Below are positions 10,626-26,196 of a stretch of 64,000 nucleotides of DNA, in pieces. Source of the DNA: Enterobacter sp. BIGb0383 (GTDB lineage Bacteria > Pseudomonadota > Gammaproteobacteria > Enterobacterales > Enterobacteriaceae); assembly GCF_003751845.1 (NCBI RefSeq), contig NZ_RJKQ01000004.1, positions 1 through 64,000 of the forward strand. Reading direction: 5' to 3'. Under the pieces are notes generated by a model that worked only from the letters and a program-made list of their open reading frames with translations, did not search any database and was not told the DNA's origin. A program made the translations under genes and the position numbers. Position 1 is the stretch's first letter. Every line of letters begins with the position of its first letter.

Positions 10626-12122
10626 ATGGCTCACCCTAATTTATTGGCTGAAAGAATTTCTCGCTTAGGCGCCGCGCTGGAAAAAGGGCTCTTCGAACGC
10701 AGCCACGCGATTCGCCTGTGCCTGCTGGCCGCGCTGTGCGGCGAAAGCGTTTTCCTGCTTGGCCCTCCGGGGATAGCGAAAAGCCTGATTGCCCGGCGAC
10801 TGAAGTTCGCTTTTAGCCACGCAAGGGCCTTTGAGTATCTGATGACCCGTTTCTCCACGCCGGAGGAGGTCTTCGGCCCGCTGTCGATCCAGGCGCTAAA
10901 AGATGAAGGACGCTACGAGCGTCTGACCGCTGGCTATCTGCCGGAAGCGGAGATCGTCTTTCTGGATGAGATCTGGAAAGCTGGCCCGGCGATCCTCAAT
11001 ACCCTGCTGACCGCGATTAACGAACGCCACTTCCGCAACGGCGCGACGGAGGAAAAAATTCCCATGCGCCTGCTGGTGGCCGCCTCCAATGAATTACCGG
11101 AAGCCGACGGCAGCCTGGAAGCATTATATGACCGTATGCTGATCCGCCTGTGGCTCGACAAAGTGCAGGAGAAATCCAATTTCCGCGCCATGCTGATAAG
11201 CCAGCATAACGAGAGCGAAAACCCGGTCCCCACCGCGCTGCAGGTCACCGATGAAGAGTTTACCCGCTGGCAGCAGGAGATCGGCGAGGTCAGCCTGCCG
11301 GAGGCGGTATTTGAGCTTGTCTTTATGCTACGCCAACAGCTGGAGAATATGCCCGGTGCGCCCTATGTTTCCGACCGCCGCTGGAAAAAAGCTATCCGCC
11401 TGCTGCAGGCCAGCGCTTTCTTCAGCGGTCGCGATGCGGTCACACCTATCGACCTGATCCTGCTTAAAGATTGTCTGTGGCACGATGCGCAGGGCATGAA
11501 CCTGCTTTCGCAGCAGCTGGATATTTTGATGACCGTGCACGGCTGGCAGCAGCAGACGATGCTGACCCGCCTGGGAACCATCGTCCAGCGGCGTATTCAG
11601 CTCCAGCAGCAGCAGAGCGACAAAACGGCGGTCAAAGTTAACCGCCACGGGGGCATGTTCAGCCGCCGCCCGCAGTACGATCTTCCGCCTGAGCTGAGCG
11701 ACGCCACTCTGACGCTGCTGCTGCAAAAGCCGTTGAAGCTGCACGATATGGAGGTGATCCACCTGACGCTTGAGCGCAGTGCCCTGGAGCAGTGGCTGCT
11801 CAAGGGCGGGGAGATCCGCGGCAAGCTCAACGGCATTGGCTTTGCTCAGACTCTGAATCTTGAAGTCGATAGCAGCCAGCACCTGGTGGTGCGCGACGTC
11901 AGCCTCCAGGGATCGCGCCTGGCGCTGCCGGGCACTACGCAGGAAAATATGCCGGCGGAAATTAAACAGCAGCTGGAGACGCTGGACAACGACTGGCACC
12001 AGCAGCACACCCGCTTTAGCGAGCAGCAGAAGTGCCTGTTTATTGAAAACGACTGGCTGGGCCGTATCGAAGCCAGCCTGCAGGACGTTATTGATCAGAT
12101 CAAACAGGCGCAGCAATGCTAA
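10626..12122 (+). CDS. ravA: MoxR-type AAA+ ATPase RavA
   Basis: 498-residue hexameric ATPase. Walker A GPPGIAKS is at 46-53 and Walker B VFLDE at 111-115; sensor motifs follow (VAASNELPE, Arg finger in YDRMLIR). The C-terminal LARA/triple-helical part (~330-440) in E. coli binds the inducible lysine decarboxylase. Works with ViaA, whose gene overlaps by seven bases. Upstream, CTATACT at 10576-10582 fits a sigma-S-type -10, consistent with stationary-phase expression of this operon in E. coli. Confidence 0.95.
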   Translation: MAHPNLLAERISRLGAALEKGLFERSHAIRLCLLAALCGESVFLLGPPGIAKSLIARRLKFAFSHARAFEYLMTRFSTPEEVFGPLSIQALKDEGRYERLTAGYLPEAEIVFLDEIWKAGPAILNTLLTAINERHFRNGATEEKIPMRLLVAASNELPEADGSLEALYDRMLIRLWLDKVQEKSNFRAMLISQHNESENPVPTALQVTDEEFTRWQQEIGEVSLPEAVFELVFMLRQQLENMPGAPYVSDRRWKKAIRLLQASAFFSGRDAVTPIDLILLKDCLWHDAQGMNLLSQQLDILMTVHGWQQQTMLTRLGTIVQRRIQLQQQQSDKTAVKVNRHGGMFSRRPQYDLPPELSDATLTLLLQKPLKLHDMEVIHLTLERSALEQWLLKGGEIRGKLNGIGFAQTLNLEVDSSQHLVVRDVSLQGSRLALPGTTQENMPAEIKQQLETLDNDWHQQHTRFSEQQKCLFIENDWLGRIEASLQDVIDQIKQAQQC

Positions 12123-13567
12123 ACCTGGATACGCTGAATGTGGCACTGGCGGTCAGTGAAGAGGGGTTAATCGAAGAGATGCTGATCGCGCTGCTGGCCT
12201 CGCCGCAGCTGGCGGTGTTCTTCGAAAAATTCCCCCGCTTAAAAAACGCCGTTCTTGACGATCTTCCTCAGTGGCGGGAGAACATCAAAAGCCGCATTAA
12301 AGAAGCGCACGTTCCGCAGGAGCTGGCGATGGAGCTGGTTTGCTATCAGCAGAGCCAGCTACTCTCCACCGGACAGTTTATTCTCCAGCTTCCGGCTCTG
12401 CTGAAACAGCTCAATCAGCTGCGCTCTCCCTTTTATAGCCAGGCAAAGCAGCTGGTGGAGAGTAACGCCGTCTTTACCCCCGCGCTGCAAACTCTCCTTC
12501 TGCAGCGCTGGCGTTTAAGCCTGGTGGTGCAGGCCACCGCCCTTAATCAGCAATTGCTGGAGGAGGAGCGCGAGCAGCTGCTCAGCGAGGTGCAGGAACG
12601 GATGACTCTCAGCGGCCAGCTGGCACCGGTGCTGACCGAAAATGAAAATGCGGCCGGGCGTCTGTGGGATATGAGCGCCGGGCGGCTAAAGCGCGGCGAC
12701 TATCAGCTGATCGTCCGCTACGGGGATTTTCTCAACCAGCAGCCGGAGCTACAGCAGCTGGCAGAACAGCTGGGCCGCTCGCGGGAAGCGAAGTCCGTAC
12801 CAAAGAAGGACGCGCCGATGGAAACCTTCCGCACCCTGGTGCGGGAGCCTGCCAGCGTGCCGGAACAGGTCGACGGACTACAGCAGAGCGACGATATTTT
12901 GCGCCTGCTGCCCACGGAGCTGGCCACTCTCGGTATCAGCGAGCTGGAGTTTGAATTTTACCGTCGACTGGTGGAAAAACGGCTGCTGACCTACCGTCTG
13001 CAGGGCGAAGCCTGGCGGGAAAAGGTGACCGAACGTCCGGTGGTCCATCAGGATGTAGAAGAACAGCCCCGCGGTCCCTTTGTGGTCTGCGTGGATACCT
13101 CAGGATCGATGGGCGGCTTTAATGAACAGTGTGCAAAAGCCTTTTGCCTGGCGCTGATGCGCGTCGCTATGGCCGATAACCGACGCTGCTTTATTATGCT
13201 CTTCTCAAGCGAAGTCGTGCGCTACGAACTCTCAGGCGCGGACGGGCTGGAGCAGGCCATACGCTTTCTCAGCCAGCGCTTTCGCGGCGGCACCGACATG
13301 GCGAGCTGCTTCCGGGCCATCGTTGAGCGCTTACAAAACCGGGAATGGGCCGATGCGGATGCGGTGGTGATCTCTGACTTTATTGCCCAGCGGCTGCCGG
13401 AAGAGGTGATTAACGCCGTGGGCGATTTACAGCGTAAACAGCAGCACCGCTTTCATGCCGTGGCGATGTCTGCGCACGGCAAACCCGGCATCATGCGCAT
13501 TTTCGATCATATCTGGCGCTTTGATACCGGGATGCGGAGCCGTCTTCTGCGCCGCTGGCGGCGCTAA
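12116..13567 (+). CDS. viaA: VWA-domain protein ViaA, partner of RavA
   Basis: 483 residues. The long helical N-terminal region (~1-310) contains Gln/Leu-rich coils. The C-terminal von Willebrand A domain carries an intact MIDAS motif DTSGSMGG (from ~327) plus later Thr (RGGTDM) and Asp (VISDF) ligands. It stimulates RavA ATPase activity; links to respiratory complexes and aminoglycoside sensitisation are reported in E. coli. Ends four bases before the convergent asnA stop, with no terminator visible between. Confidence 0.94.
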   Translation: MLNLDTLNVALAVSEEGLIEEMLIALLASPQLAVFFEKFPRLKNAVLDDLPQWRENIKSRIKEAHVPQELAMELVCYQQSQLLSTGQFILQLPALLKQLNQLRSPFYSQAKQLVESNAVFTPALQTLLLQRWRLSLVVQATALNQQLLEEEREQLLSEVQERMTLSGQLAPVLTENENAAGRLWDMSAGRLKRGDYQLIVRYGDFLNQQPELQQLAEQLGRSREAKSVPKKDAPMETFRTLVREPASVPEQVDGLQQSDDILRLLPTELATLGISELEFEFYRRLVEKRLLTYRLQGEAWREKVTERPVVHQDVEEQPRGPFVVCVDTSGSMGGFNEQCAKAFCLALMRVAMADNRRCFIMLFSSEVVRYELSGADGLEQAIRFLSQRFRGGTDMASCFRAIVERLQNREWADADAVVISDFIAQRLPEEVINAVGDLQRKQQHRFHAVAMSAHGKPGIMRIFDHIWRFDTGMRSRLLRRWRR

Positions 13568-13570
13568 AGA

Positions 13571-14563
13571 TTACAGCAGAGCGGCAACGCTTTCGCGAAC
13601 CTGCGCAGGCCATACGCCGCACTGAACCTGACCGATATGCGGCAGCTGGAGCAGCAGCATTGTCAGGCGGGACTGGCCGATACCGCCGCCGATGGTCTGC
13701 GGCATCTCGCCGCGCAGCAGGGCCTGGTGCCACTCAAGCTGCAGGCGATCTTCATCATCGGTGATCTTCAGCTGGCGCTGCAGGGCAGCGGCATCCACGC
13801 GGATCCCCATCGATGAAATCTCAAATGCGTCTTCCAGAATCGGGTTCCAGACCAGGATATCGCCGTTCAGACCTTCCAGCTCGCCTTCACCGGAGGTGCT
13901 CCAGTCATCATAATCAGGGGCACGCACGTCGTGACGTGCGCCGTCGCTCAGCTTACCGCCGATCCCAATCAGGAAGACCGCGCCCAGCTCTTTGGCAATC
14001 GCCCGCTCGCGGCCTTTGGCATCGAGACCCGGGAAGCGGGTCAGCAACGCCTGGCTGTGAACAAAATGGATGGTTTCCGGCAGGAACGGCGTCAGGCCAA
14101 ATTCTGCGGCCGCGGCCGTTTCGGTGGCTTTAATCCCGGCCCAGATAGCCTCAACCGTCGCCTTCAGCGTTCCGGTGTGGCGTTCGCCATCGCCCATTAC
14201 GCGTTCCCAATCCCACTGATCGACGTAAACAGAGTGGATCGCGGAGAGTCGGTCTTCATCGGGGCGAAGGGCTTTCATGTGCGTGTAGAGCCCTTCGCCC
14301 GCGCTGAAGTCGTGTTGTCCCAGGGTTTGACGTTTCCATTTTGCCAGGGAGTGCACCACTTCAAACTGGGCATCCGGCAGCGTTTTCACTTTTACCTGTA
14401 CCGCTTTTTCGCAGCCAGAAAGGTTGTCCTGCGTCCCGTCACCCACGCGACTTAAGATCGGAGCCTGAACTTCAACCAGTCCAAGCTTGTCTTCCAGCTG
14501 GCGGGAAAAATGGGATTTAACGAAACTGATCTGGCGTTGTTTTGTAATGTAAGCGGTTTTCAT
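13571..14563 (-). CDS. asnA: Asparagine synthetase A (aspartate-ammonia ligase)
   Basis: 330 residues, full length. It makes L-asparagine from aspartate, ammonia and ATP through an aspartyl-AMP intermediate and has the class II aminoacyl-tRNA-synthetase fold. Characteristic segments present are [17 protein letters not shown] at the N-terminus, HSLAKWKR, and the C-terminal [14 protein letters not shown] motif 3. AGGAG precedes the ATG. Divergent from asnC across 150 bases, where AsnC is expected to activate asnA when asparagine is scarce. Confidence 0.97.
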   Translation of the reverse strand: MKTAYITKQRQISFVKSHFSRQLEDKLGLVEVQAPILSRVGDGTQDNLSGCEKAVQVKVKTLPDAQFEVVHSLAKWKRQTLGQHDFSAGEGLYTHMKALRPDEDRLSAIHSVYVDQWDWERVMGDGERHTGTLKATVEAIWAGIKATETAAAAEFGLTPFLPETIHFVHSQALLTRFPGLDAKGRERAIAKELGAVFLIGIGGKLSDGARHDVRAPDYDDWSTSGEGELEGLNGDILVWNPILEDAFEISSMGIRVDAAALQRQLKITDDEDRLQLEWHQALLRGEMPQTIGGGIGQSRLTMLLLQLPHIGQVQCGVWPAQVRESVAALL

Positions 14564-14713
14564 TTTTATACTCCTGCGTCCTGTTGGTATTGATTAAGCA
14601 ACAGAACCGGCGTCAAATTCAATAATCAAACAACAAAAAGCCCTCTTCGATTTTGATTCATTAAAATAAGACGCTAAAATAGAGTGAATCATCAAACATC
14701 ATAAGAAAATACT

Positions 14714-15172
14714 ATGGAAAATTATCAGATCGACAATCTGGACCGCGGCATCCTGGAGGCACTGATGGCCAATGCCCGCACCGCCTATGCCGAACTGGCC
14801 AAACAGTTTGGCGTCAGCCCCGGCACAATCCACGTCCGGGTCGAGAAAATGAAACAGGCGGGTATCATTACCGGGGCGCGTATCGACGTCAGTCCCAAAC
14901 AGCTGGGCTACGATGTGTGCTGCTTTATCGGCATCATTCTGAAGAGCGCCAAAGACTACCCGTCGGCGCTGGCGAGACTGGAAAGCCTGGAAGAGGTGAC
15001 CGAAGCCTATTACACCACCGGGCACTACAGCATCTTTATTAAGGTCATGTGCCGCTCGATCGATGCGCTCCAGCAGGTACTTATCAACAAGATCCAGACT
15101 ATCGACGAGATCCAGTCCACCGAGACGCTGATCTCCCTGCAGAACCCGATCATGCGCACCATTCGCCCGTAA
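14714..15172 (+). CDS. asnC: Asparagine-responsive regulator AsnC (Lrp family)
   Basis: 152 residues. The N-terminal helix-turn-helix (AELAKQFGVSPGTIHVRVEKM) is followed by a RAM ligand-binding/oligomerisation domain (~65-150). It activates asnA in the absence of asparagine and represses itself (E. coli knowledge). The gene reads toward mioC and oriC, and readthrough into the origin is a known feature of this locus in E. coli. Confidence 0.96.
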   Translation: MENYQIDNLDRGILEALMANARTAYAELAKQFGVSPGTIHVRVEKMKQAGIITGARIDVSPKQLGYDVCCFIGIILKSAKDYPSALARLESLEEVTEAYYTTGHYSIFIKVMCRSIDALQQVLINKIQTIDEIQSTETLISLQNPIMRTIRP

Positions 15173-15204
15173 CAGGGCGATTTCATCCCCACGCAATACC
15201 CGCA

Positions 15205-15244
15205 ATATCCACAGGTAGATCCCAGCCCTTACACAGCGTAGAAT
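15205..15244 (+). promoter_or_regulatory. mioC promoter with DnaA-box-like element
   Basis: A -10 TAGAAT at 15239-15244 lies upstream of mioC. ATATCCACA at 15205-15213 differs from the consensus DnaA box TTATCCACA at one base. In E. coli the mioC promoter is repressed by DnaA through such a box. The -35 is not clear. Confidence 0.6.
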
Positions 15245-15273
15245 GTGCCTCTCGATGAAATGGGCGGGCGATC

Positions 15274-15717
15274 ATGGCAGACATTACACTGATTAGTGGC
15301 AGCACCCTTGGCGGCGCGGAATACGTCGCAGAACATCTGGCAGAGCAACTGGAAGACGCTGGTTTCACAACGGAAACGCTGCACGGTCCTGTGGCAGACG
15401 AGCTCAGTACTGACGGTATCTGGCTGGTGGTCAGCTCCACACACGGCGCGGGCGACATTCCCGATAATCTGCTGCCGTTCTACGAGTACCTGCGCGAAGA
15501 GAAGCCCGACCTGTCGGCCGTTCGCTTTGGCGCTATCGGGATCGGCAGTCGCGAATATGACACCTTCTGCGGTGCGATTGACAAGCTGGATGCAGAAATG
15601 AAAGCCTGCGGCGCAAAACAGATCGGCGAAACGCTGAAGATCAACGTCCTGGAACACGATATTCCGGAGGATCCGGCAGAGCTTTGGCTGGGATCCTGGA
15701 AAAATTTACTCAAATAA
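15274..15717 (+). CDS. mioC: Flavodoxin-like FMN protein MioC
   Basis: 147 residues with the flavodoxin fold. The FMN phosphate loop is SGSTLGGAEYVAE near residue 8, with flavin-contact loops STHGAGDIPDN and GIGSREYDTFCG. It is required for biotin synthase activity in vitro in E. coli. Adjacent to oriC and transcribed into it, so its transcription can affect initiation. Confidence 0.95.
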   Translation: MADITLISGSTLGGAEYVAEHLAEQLEDAGFTTETLHGPVADELSTDGIWLVVSSTHGAGDIPDNLLPFYEYLREEKPDLSAVRFGAIGIGSREYDTFCGAIDKLDAEMKACGAKQIGETLKINVLEHDIPEDPAELWLGSWKNLLK

Positions 15718-15739
15718 GTGTAAAGATCGCGCGATCGAG

Positions 15740-15985
15740 TGTGGATAAGTCTGCTTAAAAGCACTGATCAACCGGTAGTTATCCCAGGAACAACCCTTGG
15801 TCAGTTTTTGGTCTGTGCATAACCCCGCATTTTGATCCCAGCTTATACGGGCCGGGATCACCGATCATTCACAGTTAATGATCCTTACTAAGCTTTTGAT
15901 CTTAAATTGAGGATCCGGGTTATCCACAGACCTTCTCGATCCTAATAAGAGATCACAATAGAACAGATCTCTAAATAAAAAGATC
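15740..15985. other. oriC: Chromosomal origin of replication, oriC
   Basis: The layout matches E. coli oriC read from mioC to mnmG. DnaA boxes: R4 TGTGGATAA (15740-15748), an R3-like TTATCCCAG (15779-15787), R2 as TTATGCACA on the minus strand (15814-15822), an R5/M-like TTATACGGG (15843-15851) and R1 TTATCCACA (15920-15928). An IHF-type site lies at 15889-15901. The unwinding element has three AT-rich 13-mers, each containing GATC, at 15942-15954, 15957-15969 and 15973-15985. The many GATC sites fit Dam/SeqA control. Confidence 0.96.
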
Positions 15986-16036
15986 TTCTTTTTAATAGCC
16001 CGGATCCCAGTGCTTTCTCCATCGACTAAAGTTGAG

Positions 16037-16042
16037 TAGAAT
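16037..16042 (+). promoter_or_regulatory. Putative mnmG (gidA) promoter -10
   Basis: TAGAAT 55 bases upstream of the mnmG start and just beyond the AT-rich unwinding region. The position matches the gidA promoter, whose transcription assists origin opening in E. coli. No convincing -35 was found. Confidence 0.5.
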
Positions 16043-16096
16043 CCACGGCCCGGGCTTCACTCCATTTTCAAACCGCGACACCGCGAGGCAATTACC

Positions 16097-17986
16097 ATGT
16101 TTTATCCGGATCCTTTTGACGTCATCATCATTGGCGGGGGTCATGCAGGCACAGAGGCCGCGATGGCCGCTGCACGTATGGGCCAGCAAACGCTGCTGCT
16201 GACACACAATATCGACACGCTGGGGCAGATGAGCTGCAATCCGGCCATTGGCGGTATTGGGAAGGGACACCTGGTAAAAGAAGTGGATGCGCTTGGCGGC
16301 CTGATGGCACAGGCGATCGATAAAGCCGGCATCCAGTTTAGAATACTAAACGCCAGCAAAGGCCCGGCGGTACGCGCTACCCGTGCTCAGGCGGATCGCG
16401 TGCTCTATCGTCAGGCTGTACGCACTGCGCTGGAGAACCAGCCCAACCTGATGATCTTCCAGCAGGCCGTTGAGGATCTGATCGTCGAAAACGATCGTGT
16501 CGTCGGGGCCGTTACCCAGATGGGACTGAAATTCCGTGCTAAGGCGGTTGTGCTGACCGTAGGGACTTTCCTGGATGGCAAAATTCATATCGGGATGGAT
16601 AACTACAGCGGTGGCCGTGCCGGTGACCCGCCGTCCATCTCCCTGTCGCGTCGTCTGCGTGAACTGCCGCTGCGCGTAAGCCGTCTGAAAACCGGTACGC
16701 CACCGCGTATTGACGCCCGCACTATCGATTTCAGCGTGCTCGGTGCGCAGTACAGCGATAACCCGATGCCGGTATTCTCGTTTATGGGTTCCGTCGAGCA
16801 GCATCCGCAGCAGATGGCCTGCCATATCACGTACACCAACGAGAAAACCCACGACGTTATCCGCAATAACCTCGATCGCAGCCCGATGTATGCCGGGGTG
16901 ATCGAAGGGATCGGCCCGCGCTACTGTCCGTCGATCGAAGATAAAGTGATGCGTTTCGCGGATCGTAACCAGCACCAGATCTTCCTGGAGCCGGAAGGGC
17001 TGACCTCTAACGAAATTTATCCAAATGGCATCTCCACCAGCCTGCCGTTTGACGTACAGATGCAAATTGTCCGCTCGATGCAGGGGATGGAAAACGCGAA
17101 GATCGTTCGTCCTGGCTATGCCATTGAGTATGATTTCTTCGATCCGCGTGACCTGAAACCGACGCTTGAAAGCAAATATATCCAGGGTCTGTTCTTTGCC
17201 GGACAGATCAACGGCACCACCGGTTACGAAGAAGCCGCGGCCCAGGGCCTGCTGGCCGGTCTTAACGCCGGGCGCTTCTCGGCGGAAAAAGAGGGCTGGG
17301 CGCCGCGTCGCGATCAGGCTTATCTTGGCGTGCTGGTCGACGATCTCTGCACTCTGGGGACCAAAGAACCCTACCGCATGTTCACCTCCCGTGCTGAATA
17401 TCGCCTGATGCTGCGCGAAGACAATGCCGATCTGCGACTGACCGAAGTCGGCCGTGAGATGGGCCTGGTGGACGATGCCCGCTGGGCACGCTTTAACGAG
17501 AAGCTGGAAAACATCGAACGCGAGCGTCAGCGTCTGAAATCCACCTGGGTGATGCCGCAGACCGAAAACATCGACGAAGTGAACGCTCACCTCAGCGCGC
17601 CGCTTTCACGTGAAGCCAGCGGTGAAGATCTGCTCCGTCGCCCGGAAATGACCTATCAGCAACTGACCCAGCTGACGCCGTTTGCCCCGGCGCTTGCCGA
17701 TGCGCAGGCCGCAGAGCAGGTGGAAATTCAGGTCAAATACGAAGGCTATATCGCCCGTCAGCAGGATGAGATCAACAAGCAGCAGCGCAATGAAAATACG
17801 CAGCTGCCTGCGGACATGGATTATCGTCAGGTGACCGGCCTGTCCAACGAAGTGATCGCCAAGCTGAACGATCACAAGCCGGTCTCTATCGGCCAGGCGT
17901 CGCGTATTTCCGGCGTCACACCGGCGGCAATCTCCATTCTGCTGGTCTGGCTGAAAAAACAAGGCATGCTGCGCCGCAGCGCATAA
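16097..17986 (+). CDS. mnmG: tRNA uridine-34 modification enzyme MnmG (GidA)
   Basis: 629 residues, full length. The N-terminal dinucleotide fold for FAD reads [19 protein letters not shown] (~10-28). A central NADH/insert region and a C-terminal helical domain that contacts MnmE follow. Together with MnmE (encoded at 51706-53070) it installs the cmnm5 group on wobble uridine using methylene-tetrahydrofolate. Both conserved Cys regions ([15 protein letters not shown] and [23 protein letters not shown]) are present. Confidence 0.97.
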   Translation: MFYPDPFDVIIIGGGHAGTEAAMAAARMGQQTLLLTHNIDTLGQMSCNPAIGGIGKGHLVKEVDALGGLMAQAIDKAGIQFRILNASKGPAVRATRAQADRVLYRQAVRTALENQPNLMIFQQAVEDLIVENDRVVGAVTQMGLKFRAKAVVLTVGTFLDGKIHIGMDNYSGGRAGDPPSISLSRRLRELPLRVSRLKTGTPPRIDARTIDFSVLGAQYSDNPMPVFSFMGSVEQHPQQMACHITYTNEKTHDVIRNNLDRSPMYAGVIEGIGPRYCPSIEDKVMRFADRNQHQIFLEPEGLTSNEIYPNGISTSLPFDVQMQIVRSMQGMENAKIVRPGYAIEYDFFDPRDLKPTLESKYIQGLFFAGQINGTTGYEEAAAQGLLAGLNAGRFSAEKEGWAPRRDQAYLGVLVDDLCTLGTKEPYRMFTSRAEYRLMLREDNADLRLTEVGREMGLVDDARWARFNEKLENIERERQRLKSTWVMPQTENIDEVNAHLSAPLSREASGEDLLRRPEMTYQQLTQLTPFAPALADAQAAEQVEIQVKYEGYIARQQDEINKQQRNENTQLPADMDYRQVTGLSNEVIAKLNDHKPVSIGQASRISGVTPAAISILLVWLKKQGMLRRSA

Positions 17987-18051
17987 TCAGGCGTTTGCCC
18001 GGTGGCGGAAGCTGCCGGGTGACCGTTTCGCTCTCTCAACAGGTAATTACC

Positions 18052-18675
18052 GTGCTTAACAAACTCTCTCGTCTGCTGGATAAAGCAGGCATTTCGCTGT
18101 CCGTTCACCAGCAGGAACAGCTGGTGGCCTATGTCGATATGCTCAACAAATGGAACAAGGCCTACAACCTGACGTCGGTTCGTGATCCGAACGAGATGCT
18201 GATTCGTCATATTCTTGACAGTATTGTGGTGGCACCTTACCTGCAGGGAACACGTTTTATCGACGTGGGTACCGGACCAGGCCTGCCGGGTATTCCGCTC
18301 TCTATCGTGCGTCCTGAGTGCCATTTCACCCTGCTGGACAGCCTTGGCAAGCGCGTGCGCTTCCTGAAACAGGTCCAGCATGAGCTGAAGCTCGACAACA
18401 TCACGCCGGTGCAGAGCCGCGTGGAGGACTTCCCGGCCGAACCGCCGTTTGACGGCGTGATTAGCCGTGCGTTTGCTTCGCTCAATGATATGGTCAGCTG
18501 GTGCCATCACCTCCCGGGCGAGCAGGGCCGTTTTTACGCGCTCAAGGGCCTGATTCCTGACGATGAGATTGCGCAGCTCCCGTCCGGTCTGGTCTTAGAG
18601 TCAGTGGTAAAACTGGAGGTTCCTCAGCTGGAAGGGGAGCGTCATCTGGTGGTTATTAAGCCAAACTCGATTTAA
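18052..18675 (+). CDS. rsmG: 16S rRNA (guanine-527-N7) methyltransferase RsmG (GidB)
   Basis: 207 residues from the GTG at 18052 ([12 protein letters not shown]), which has AGG upstream and matches the E. coli start; an in-frame extension back to 17995 has no homology. Rossmann-like S-adenosylmethionine fold with motif [16 protein letters not shown] (~67-81). Methylates G527 of 16S rRNA; loss gives low-level streptomycin resistance. It follows mnmG. Confidence 0.96.
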   Translation: MLNKLSRLLDKAGISLSVHQQEQLVAYVDMLNKWNKAYNLTSVRDPNEMLIRHILDSIVVAPYLQGTRFIDVGTGPGLPGIPLSIVRPECHFTLLDSLGKRVRFLKQVQHELKLDNITPVQSRVEDFPAEPPFDGVISRAFASLNDMVSWCHHLPGEQGRFYALKGLIPDDEIAQLPSGLVLESVVKLEVPQLEGERHLVVIKPNSI

Positions 18676-19173
18676 TTTTTATCAAAAAAAGTAGAAAAAG
18701 TGCTGTTTTTTTAGTGTTAAAAAAGGGTGCAAACGGCGGTCGGGGATTGGGGTACATTTAACCTGGCCGTCACGAAGATTTTTCGAACACGCAACGACGC
18801 ATTTTTTGTTTACCGGGAAGATAGTAAACCCTGAAAATATCAGGCTGCTAAAAATGGCGTTGTAATACGAATAACCCTTGTTAAATTTTTATTAAGAATG
18901 TCAATGAATCGTTCTTGTGATGTATAAGGGGTGTTTTGAAAAGAGTTGGTGAGTTTCATCTTAAATATCAAAAAGATGAAAAGGTGCTAATTCCTGCTTT
19001 ATCTTTTCGCTTTAGGCCGAAAATGTTCGATTTGTGATCTGGTGCACGCTTTGTAGCCAGTGTTTTCGCGTTATTTGCAATTTTGCATGAATGTTCACAG
19101 TTTGGCGAAAAGTTGAAAAATAGCGCGGCGGAAAAATATTTAAACATTTGTTCACCTTTTCGCTACTTATTGT
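18676..19173. other. Non-coding gap upstream of the atp promoter
   Basis: About 500 AT-rich bases without a plausible open reading frame. There are several A/T tracts after the rsmG stop but no strong hairpin terminator and no repeat that I can define. Confidence 0.6.
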
Positions 19174-19201
19174 TTGAAATCACCGGGGCGCACCGTATAA
19201 T
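19174..19201 (+). promoter_or_regulatory. Main atp operon promoter
   Basis: -35 TTGAAA (19174-19179), 16-base spacer, -10 TATAAT (19196-19201), about 90 bases upstream of atpI. This is the same sequence as the characterised E. coli atp promoter. Confidence 0.88.
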
Positions 19202-19292
19202 TTGACCGCTTTTTGATGCTTGACTCTCAGTCTTAAAGAACGTTTTATACGACACGCGACATACCTCAAAGGTAGCAGGAGTTAAAAACGTG

Positions 19293-20496
<1,204 letters not shown>

Positions 20497-20526
20497 TTTT
20501 TACCAACACTACAACGTTTTAACTGA

Positions 20527-20825
<299 letters not shown>

Positions 20826-20841
20826 TAAGAGGCATTGTGCT

Positions 20842-21312
20842 GTGAATCTTAACGCAACAATCCTCGGCCAGGCCATCGCGTTTGTCCTGTTCGTTCTGTT
20901 CTGCATGAAGTATGTATGGCCGCCGATTATGGCTGCCATTGAGAAGCGTCAAAAAGAAATTGCTGACGGTCTCTCTTCTGCTGAACGGGCTAAGAAGGAT
21001 TTGGACCTTGCACAGGCCAACGCGACCGACCAGCTGAAAAAAGCGAAAGCGGAAGCCCAGGTGATCATCGAGCAGGCGAACAAACGCCGCGCTCAGATCC
21101 TGGACGAAGCTAAAGCTGAAGCAGAACAGGAACGTACCAAAATCGTGGCACAGGCTCAGGCGGAAATTGACGCCGAGCGTAAACGTGCTCGCGAAGAACT
21201 GCGTAAGCAAGTTGCTATCCTGGCTGTTGCTGGCGCCGAGAAGATCATCGAACGTTCCGTGGATGAAGCTGCTAACAGCGACATCGTGGATAAACTTGTC
21301 GCTGAACTGTAA
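20842..21312 (+). CDS. atpF: ATP synthase F0 subunit b
   Basis: 156 residues with a GTG start (GTGAATCTT), as in E. coli. One N-terminal membrane helix (~5-25) is followed by a long Ala/Glu/Lys-rich right-handed coiled coil forming the peripheral stalk dimer that binds delta. Confidence 0.97.
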   Translation: MNLNATILGQAIAFVLFVLFCMKYVWPPIMAAIEKRQKEIADGLSSAERAKKDLDLAQANATDQLKKAKAEAQVIIEQANKRRAQILDEAKAEAEQERTKIVAQAQAEIDAERKRAREELRKQVAILAVAGAEKIIERSVDEAANSDIVDKLVAEL

Positions 21313-21326
21313 GGAGGGAGGGGCTG

Positions 21327-21860
21327 ATGTCTGAATTTGTTACGGTAGCTCGCCCCTACGCCAAAGCAGCTTTTGACTTTGCCGTCGAACACCAGGGCAT
21401 CGATCGCTGGCAGGATATGCTGGCGTTTGCCGCTGAGGTGACGAAAAACGAACAAATGGCAGAGCTACTTTCTGGCGCACTGGCGCCGGAAACACTTGCG
21501 AAGTCGTTTATCGCCGTTTGCGGTGAGCAGCTGGACGAAAACGGTCAGAACCTGATTAAGGTGATGGCTGAGAATGGTCGTCTTGTCGCGCTCCCGGATG
21601 TTCTTGAGCAGTTTATTCAGTTACGTGCGGCCAGCGAGGCCATTGCAGATGTGGAAGTCACCTCTGCAAGCGCACTGAGTGAAGAACAGCTTTCGAAGAT
21701 CAGCGCTGCGATGGAACAACGTTTGTCACGCAAAGTTAAGCTGAATTGCAAAATCGATAAGTCTGTAATGGCGGGCGTAATCATCCGAGCGGGTGATATG
21801 GTCATTGATGGCAGCGTACGCGGCCGTCTTGAACGCCTTGCAGACGTCTTGCAGTCTTAA
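21327..21860 (+). CDS. atpH: ATP synthase F1 subunit delta
   Basis: 177 residues. The N-terminal helical bundle binds the top of alpha; the C-terminal domain contacts subunit b. Preceded by an AAGGAGGGAGG Shine-Dalgarno stretch, the strongest in the operon. Confidence 0.97.
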   Translation: MSEFVTVARPYAKAAFDFAVEHQGIDRWQDMLAFAAEVTKNEQMAELLSGALAPETLAKSFIAVCGEQLDENGQNLIKVMAENGRLVALPDVLEQFIQLRAASEAIADVEVTSASALSEEQLSKISAAMEQRLSRKVKLNCKIDKSVMAGVIIRAGDMVIDGSVRGRLERLADVLQS

Positions 21861-21872
21861 GGGGACTGGAGC

Positions 21873-23414
21873 ATGCAACTGAATTCCACCGAAATCAGCG
21901 AACTGATCAAGCAGCGCATTGCTCAGTTCAGTGTTGTGAGTGAAGCTCACAACGAAGGTACTATTGTTTCTGTAAGTGACGGTGTTATCCGCATCCACGG
22001 CCTGGCCGATTGTATGCAGGGTGAGATGATTTCCCTGCCGGGTAACCGTTACGCTATCGCACTGAACCTGGAGCGCGACTCCGTAGGTGCAGTTGTGATG
22101 GGTCCGTATGCTGACCTTGCCGAAGGCATGAAGGTTAAGTGTACCGGCCGTATTCTGGAAGTGCCGGTTGGTCGTGGCATGCTGGGCCGTGTGGTAAACA
22201 CACTGGGTGCGCCGATCGACGGTAAAGGTGCAGTTGATAACGACGGCTTCTCGCCGATCGAAGTTATCGCACCGGGCGTAATCGATCGTCAGTCGGTCGA
22301 TCAGCCTGTACAGACCGGTTATAAAGCCGTTGACGCCATGATCCCAATCGGCCGTGGCCAGCGTGAGCTGATCATCGGTGACCGTCAGACCGGTAAAACC
22401 GCGATGGCGATCGATGCGATCATCAACCAGCGCGATTCCGGCATCAAATGCGTGTACGTGGCTATCGGCCAGAAAGCGTCCACCATTTCGAACGTGGTTC
22501 GTAAACTGGAAGAGCACGGCGCACTGGCGAATACCATCGTTGTGGTAGCGACCGCGTCTGAATCCGCTGCACTGCAGTACCTGGCACCGTATGCCGGTTG
22601 CGCAATGGGCGAATACTTCCGCGACCGCGGCGAAGATGCACTGATCGTTTACGATGACCTGTCTAAACAGGCCGTTGCTTACCGTCAGGTTTCCCTGCTG
22701 CTCCGTCGTCCGCCAGGACGTGAAGCCTTCCCGGGCGACGTATTTTACCTCCACTCTCGTCTGCTGGAGCGCGCATCCCGCGTAAACGCGGAATACGTTG
22801 AGAACTTCACCAAAGGTGAAGTGAAAGGTAAAACCGGCTCCCTGACCGCACTGCCGATCATCGAAACCCAGGCGGGTGACGTTTCTGCGTTCGTTCCGAC
22901 CAACGTAATCTCCATTACCGATGGTCAGATCTTCCTGGAAACCAACCTGTTTAACTCCGGTATTCGTCCGGCGGTTAACCCGGGTATCTCCGTATCCCGT
23001 GTGGGTGGTGCAGCGCAGACCAAGATCATCAAGAAACTGTCCGGTGGTATTCGTACCGCACTGGCACAGTATCGTGAGCTGGCGGCGTTCTCTCAGTTCG
23101 CATCCGATCTTGACGAAGCAACCCGTAAGCAGCTGAGCCACGGTCAGAAAGTAACTGAACTGCTGAAACAGAAACAGTATGCCCCTATGTCTGTTGCACA
23201 ACAGGGCCTGGTGCTGTTCGCGGCGGAACGCGGTTACCTCGATGACGTGGAACTGGCGAAAGTCGGTAGCTTCGAAGCCGCTCTGCTGGCTTACGTCGAC
23301 CGTGATCACGCTCCGCTGATGCAAGAGATCAACCAGTCCGGTGGCTATAACGACGAAATCGAAGGCAAGCTGAAAGGCATCCTCGATTCCTTCAAAGCAA
23401 CCCAGTCCTGGTAA
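21873..23414 (+). CDS. atpA: ATP synthase F1 subunit alpha
   Basis: 513 residues. Non-catalytic nucleotide site with P-loop GDRQTGKT (169-176) and the conserved Arg near [10 protein letters not shown] that reaches into the beta catalytic site. Twelve bases after atpH. Confidence 0.98.
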   Translation: MQLNSTEISELIKQRIAQFSVVSEAHNEGTIVSVSDGVIRIHGLADCMQGEMISLPGNRYAIALNLERDSVGAVVMGPYADLAEGMKVKCTGRILEVPVGRGMLGRVVNTLGAPIDGKGAVDNDGFSPIEVIAPGVIDRQSVDQPVQTGYKAVDAMIPIGRGQRELIIGDRQTGKTAMAIDAIINQRDSGIKCVYVAIGQKASTISNVVRKLEEHGALANTIVVVATASESAALQYLAPYAGCAMGEYFRDRGEDALIVYDDLSKQAVAYRQVSLLLRRPPGREAFPGDVFYLHSRLLERASRVNAEYVENFTKGEVKGKTGSLTALPIIETQAGDVSAFVPTNVISITDGQIFLETNLFNSGIRPAVNPGISVSRVGGAAQTKIIKKLSGGIRTALAQYRELAAFSQFASDLDEATRKQLSHGQKVTELLKQKQYAPMSVAQQGLVLFAAERGYLDDVELAKVGSFEAALLAYVDRDHAPLMQEINQSGGYNDEIEGKLKGILDSFKATQSW

Positions 23415-23464
23415 AGTCTGACGGCCTGCCTTAGGGCGGGCCGCAAGGCATTGAGGAGACGCTC

Positions 23465-25736
<2,272 letters not shown>

Positions 25737-25756
25737 CGCCTTAATCGGAGGGTGAT

Positions 25757-26176
25757 ATGGCAATGACTTACCACCTGGACGTCGTCAGCGCAGAGCAGCA
25801 AATGTTCTCTGGTCTGGTCGAGAAAATCCAGGTAACGGGTAGCGAAGGTGAACTGGGTATTTACCCGGGGCACGCACCGCTGCTCACCGCCATTAAGCCT
25901 GGTATGATCCGCATCGTGAAACAGCACGGTCATGAAGAGTTTATCTATCTGTCCGGCGGTGTGCTTGAAGTGCAGCCTGGCAGCGTGACCGTTCTGGCTG
26001 ATACCGCGATTCGTGGTCAGGATCTCGACGAAGCGCGAGCCCTGGAAGCGAAGCGTAAAGCTGAAGAGCACATTCAGAACTCTCACGGTGACGTGGATTA
26101 CGCTCAGGCATCTGCGGAGCTGTCTAAAGCTATCGCAAAACTGCGTGTTATTGAGTTGACCAGAAAAGCGATGTAA
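25757..26176 (+). CDS. atpC: ATP synthase F1 subunit epsilon
   Basis: 139 residues. The N-terminal beta sandwich binds the c-ring and gamma; two C-terminal helices provide the regulatory arm that inhibits ATP hydrolysis. Full length; last gene of the atp operon, followed by a terminator. Confidence 0.97.
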   Translation: MAMTYHLDVVSAEQQMFSGLVEKIQVTGSEGELGIYPGHAPLLTAIKPGMIRIVKQHGHEEFIYLSGGVLEVQPGSVTVLADTAIRGQDLDEARALEAKRKAEEHIQNSHGDVDYAQASAELSKAIAKLRVIELTRKAM

Positions 26177-26196
26177 CACCGGCTTGAAAGCATAAA

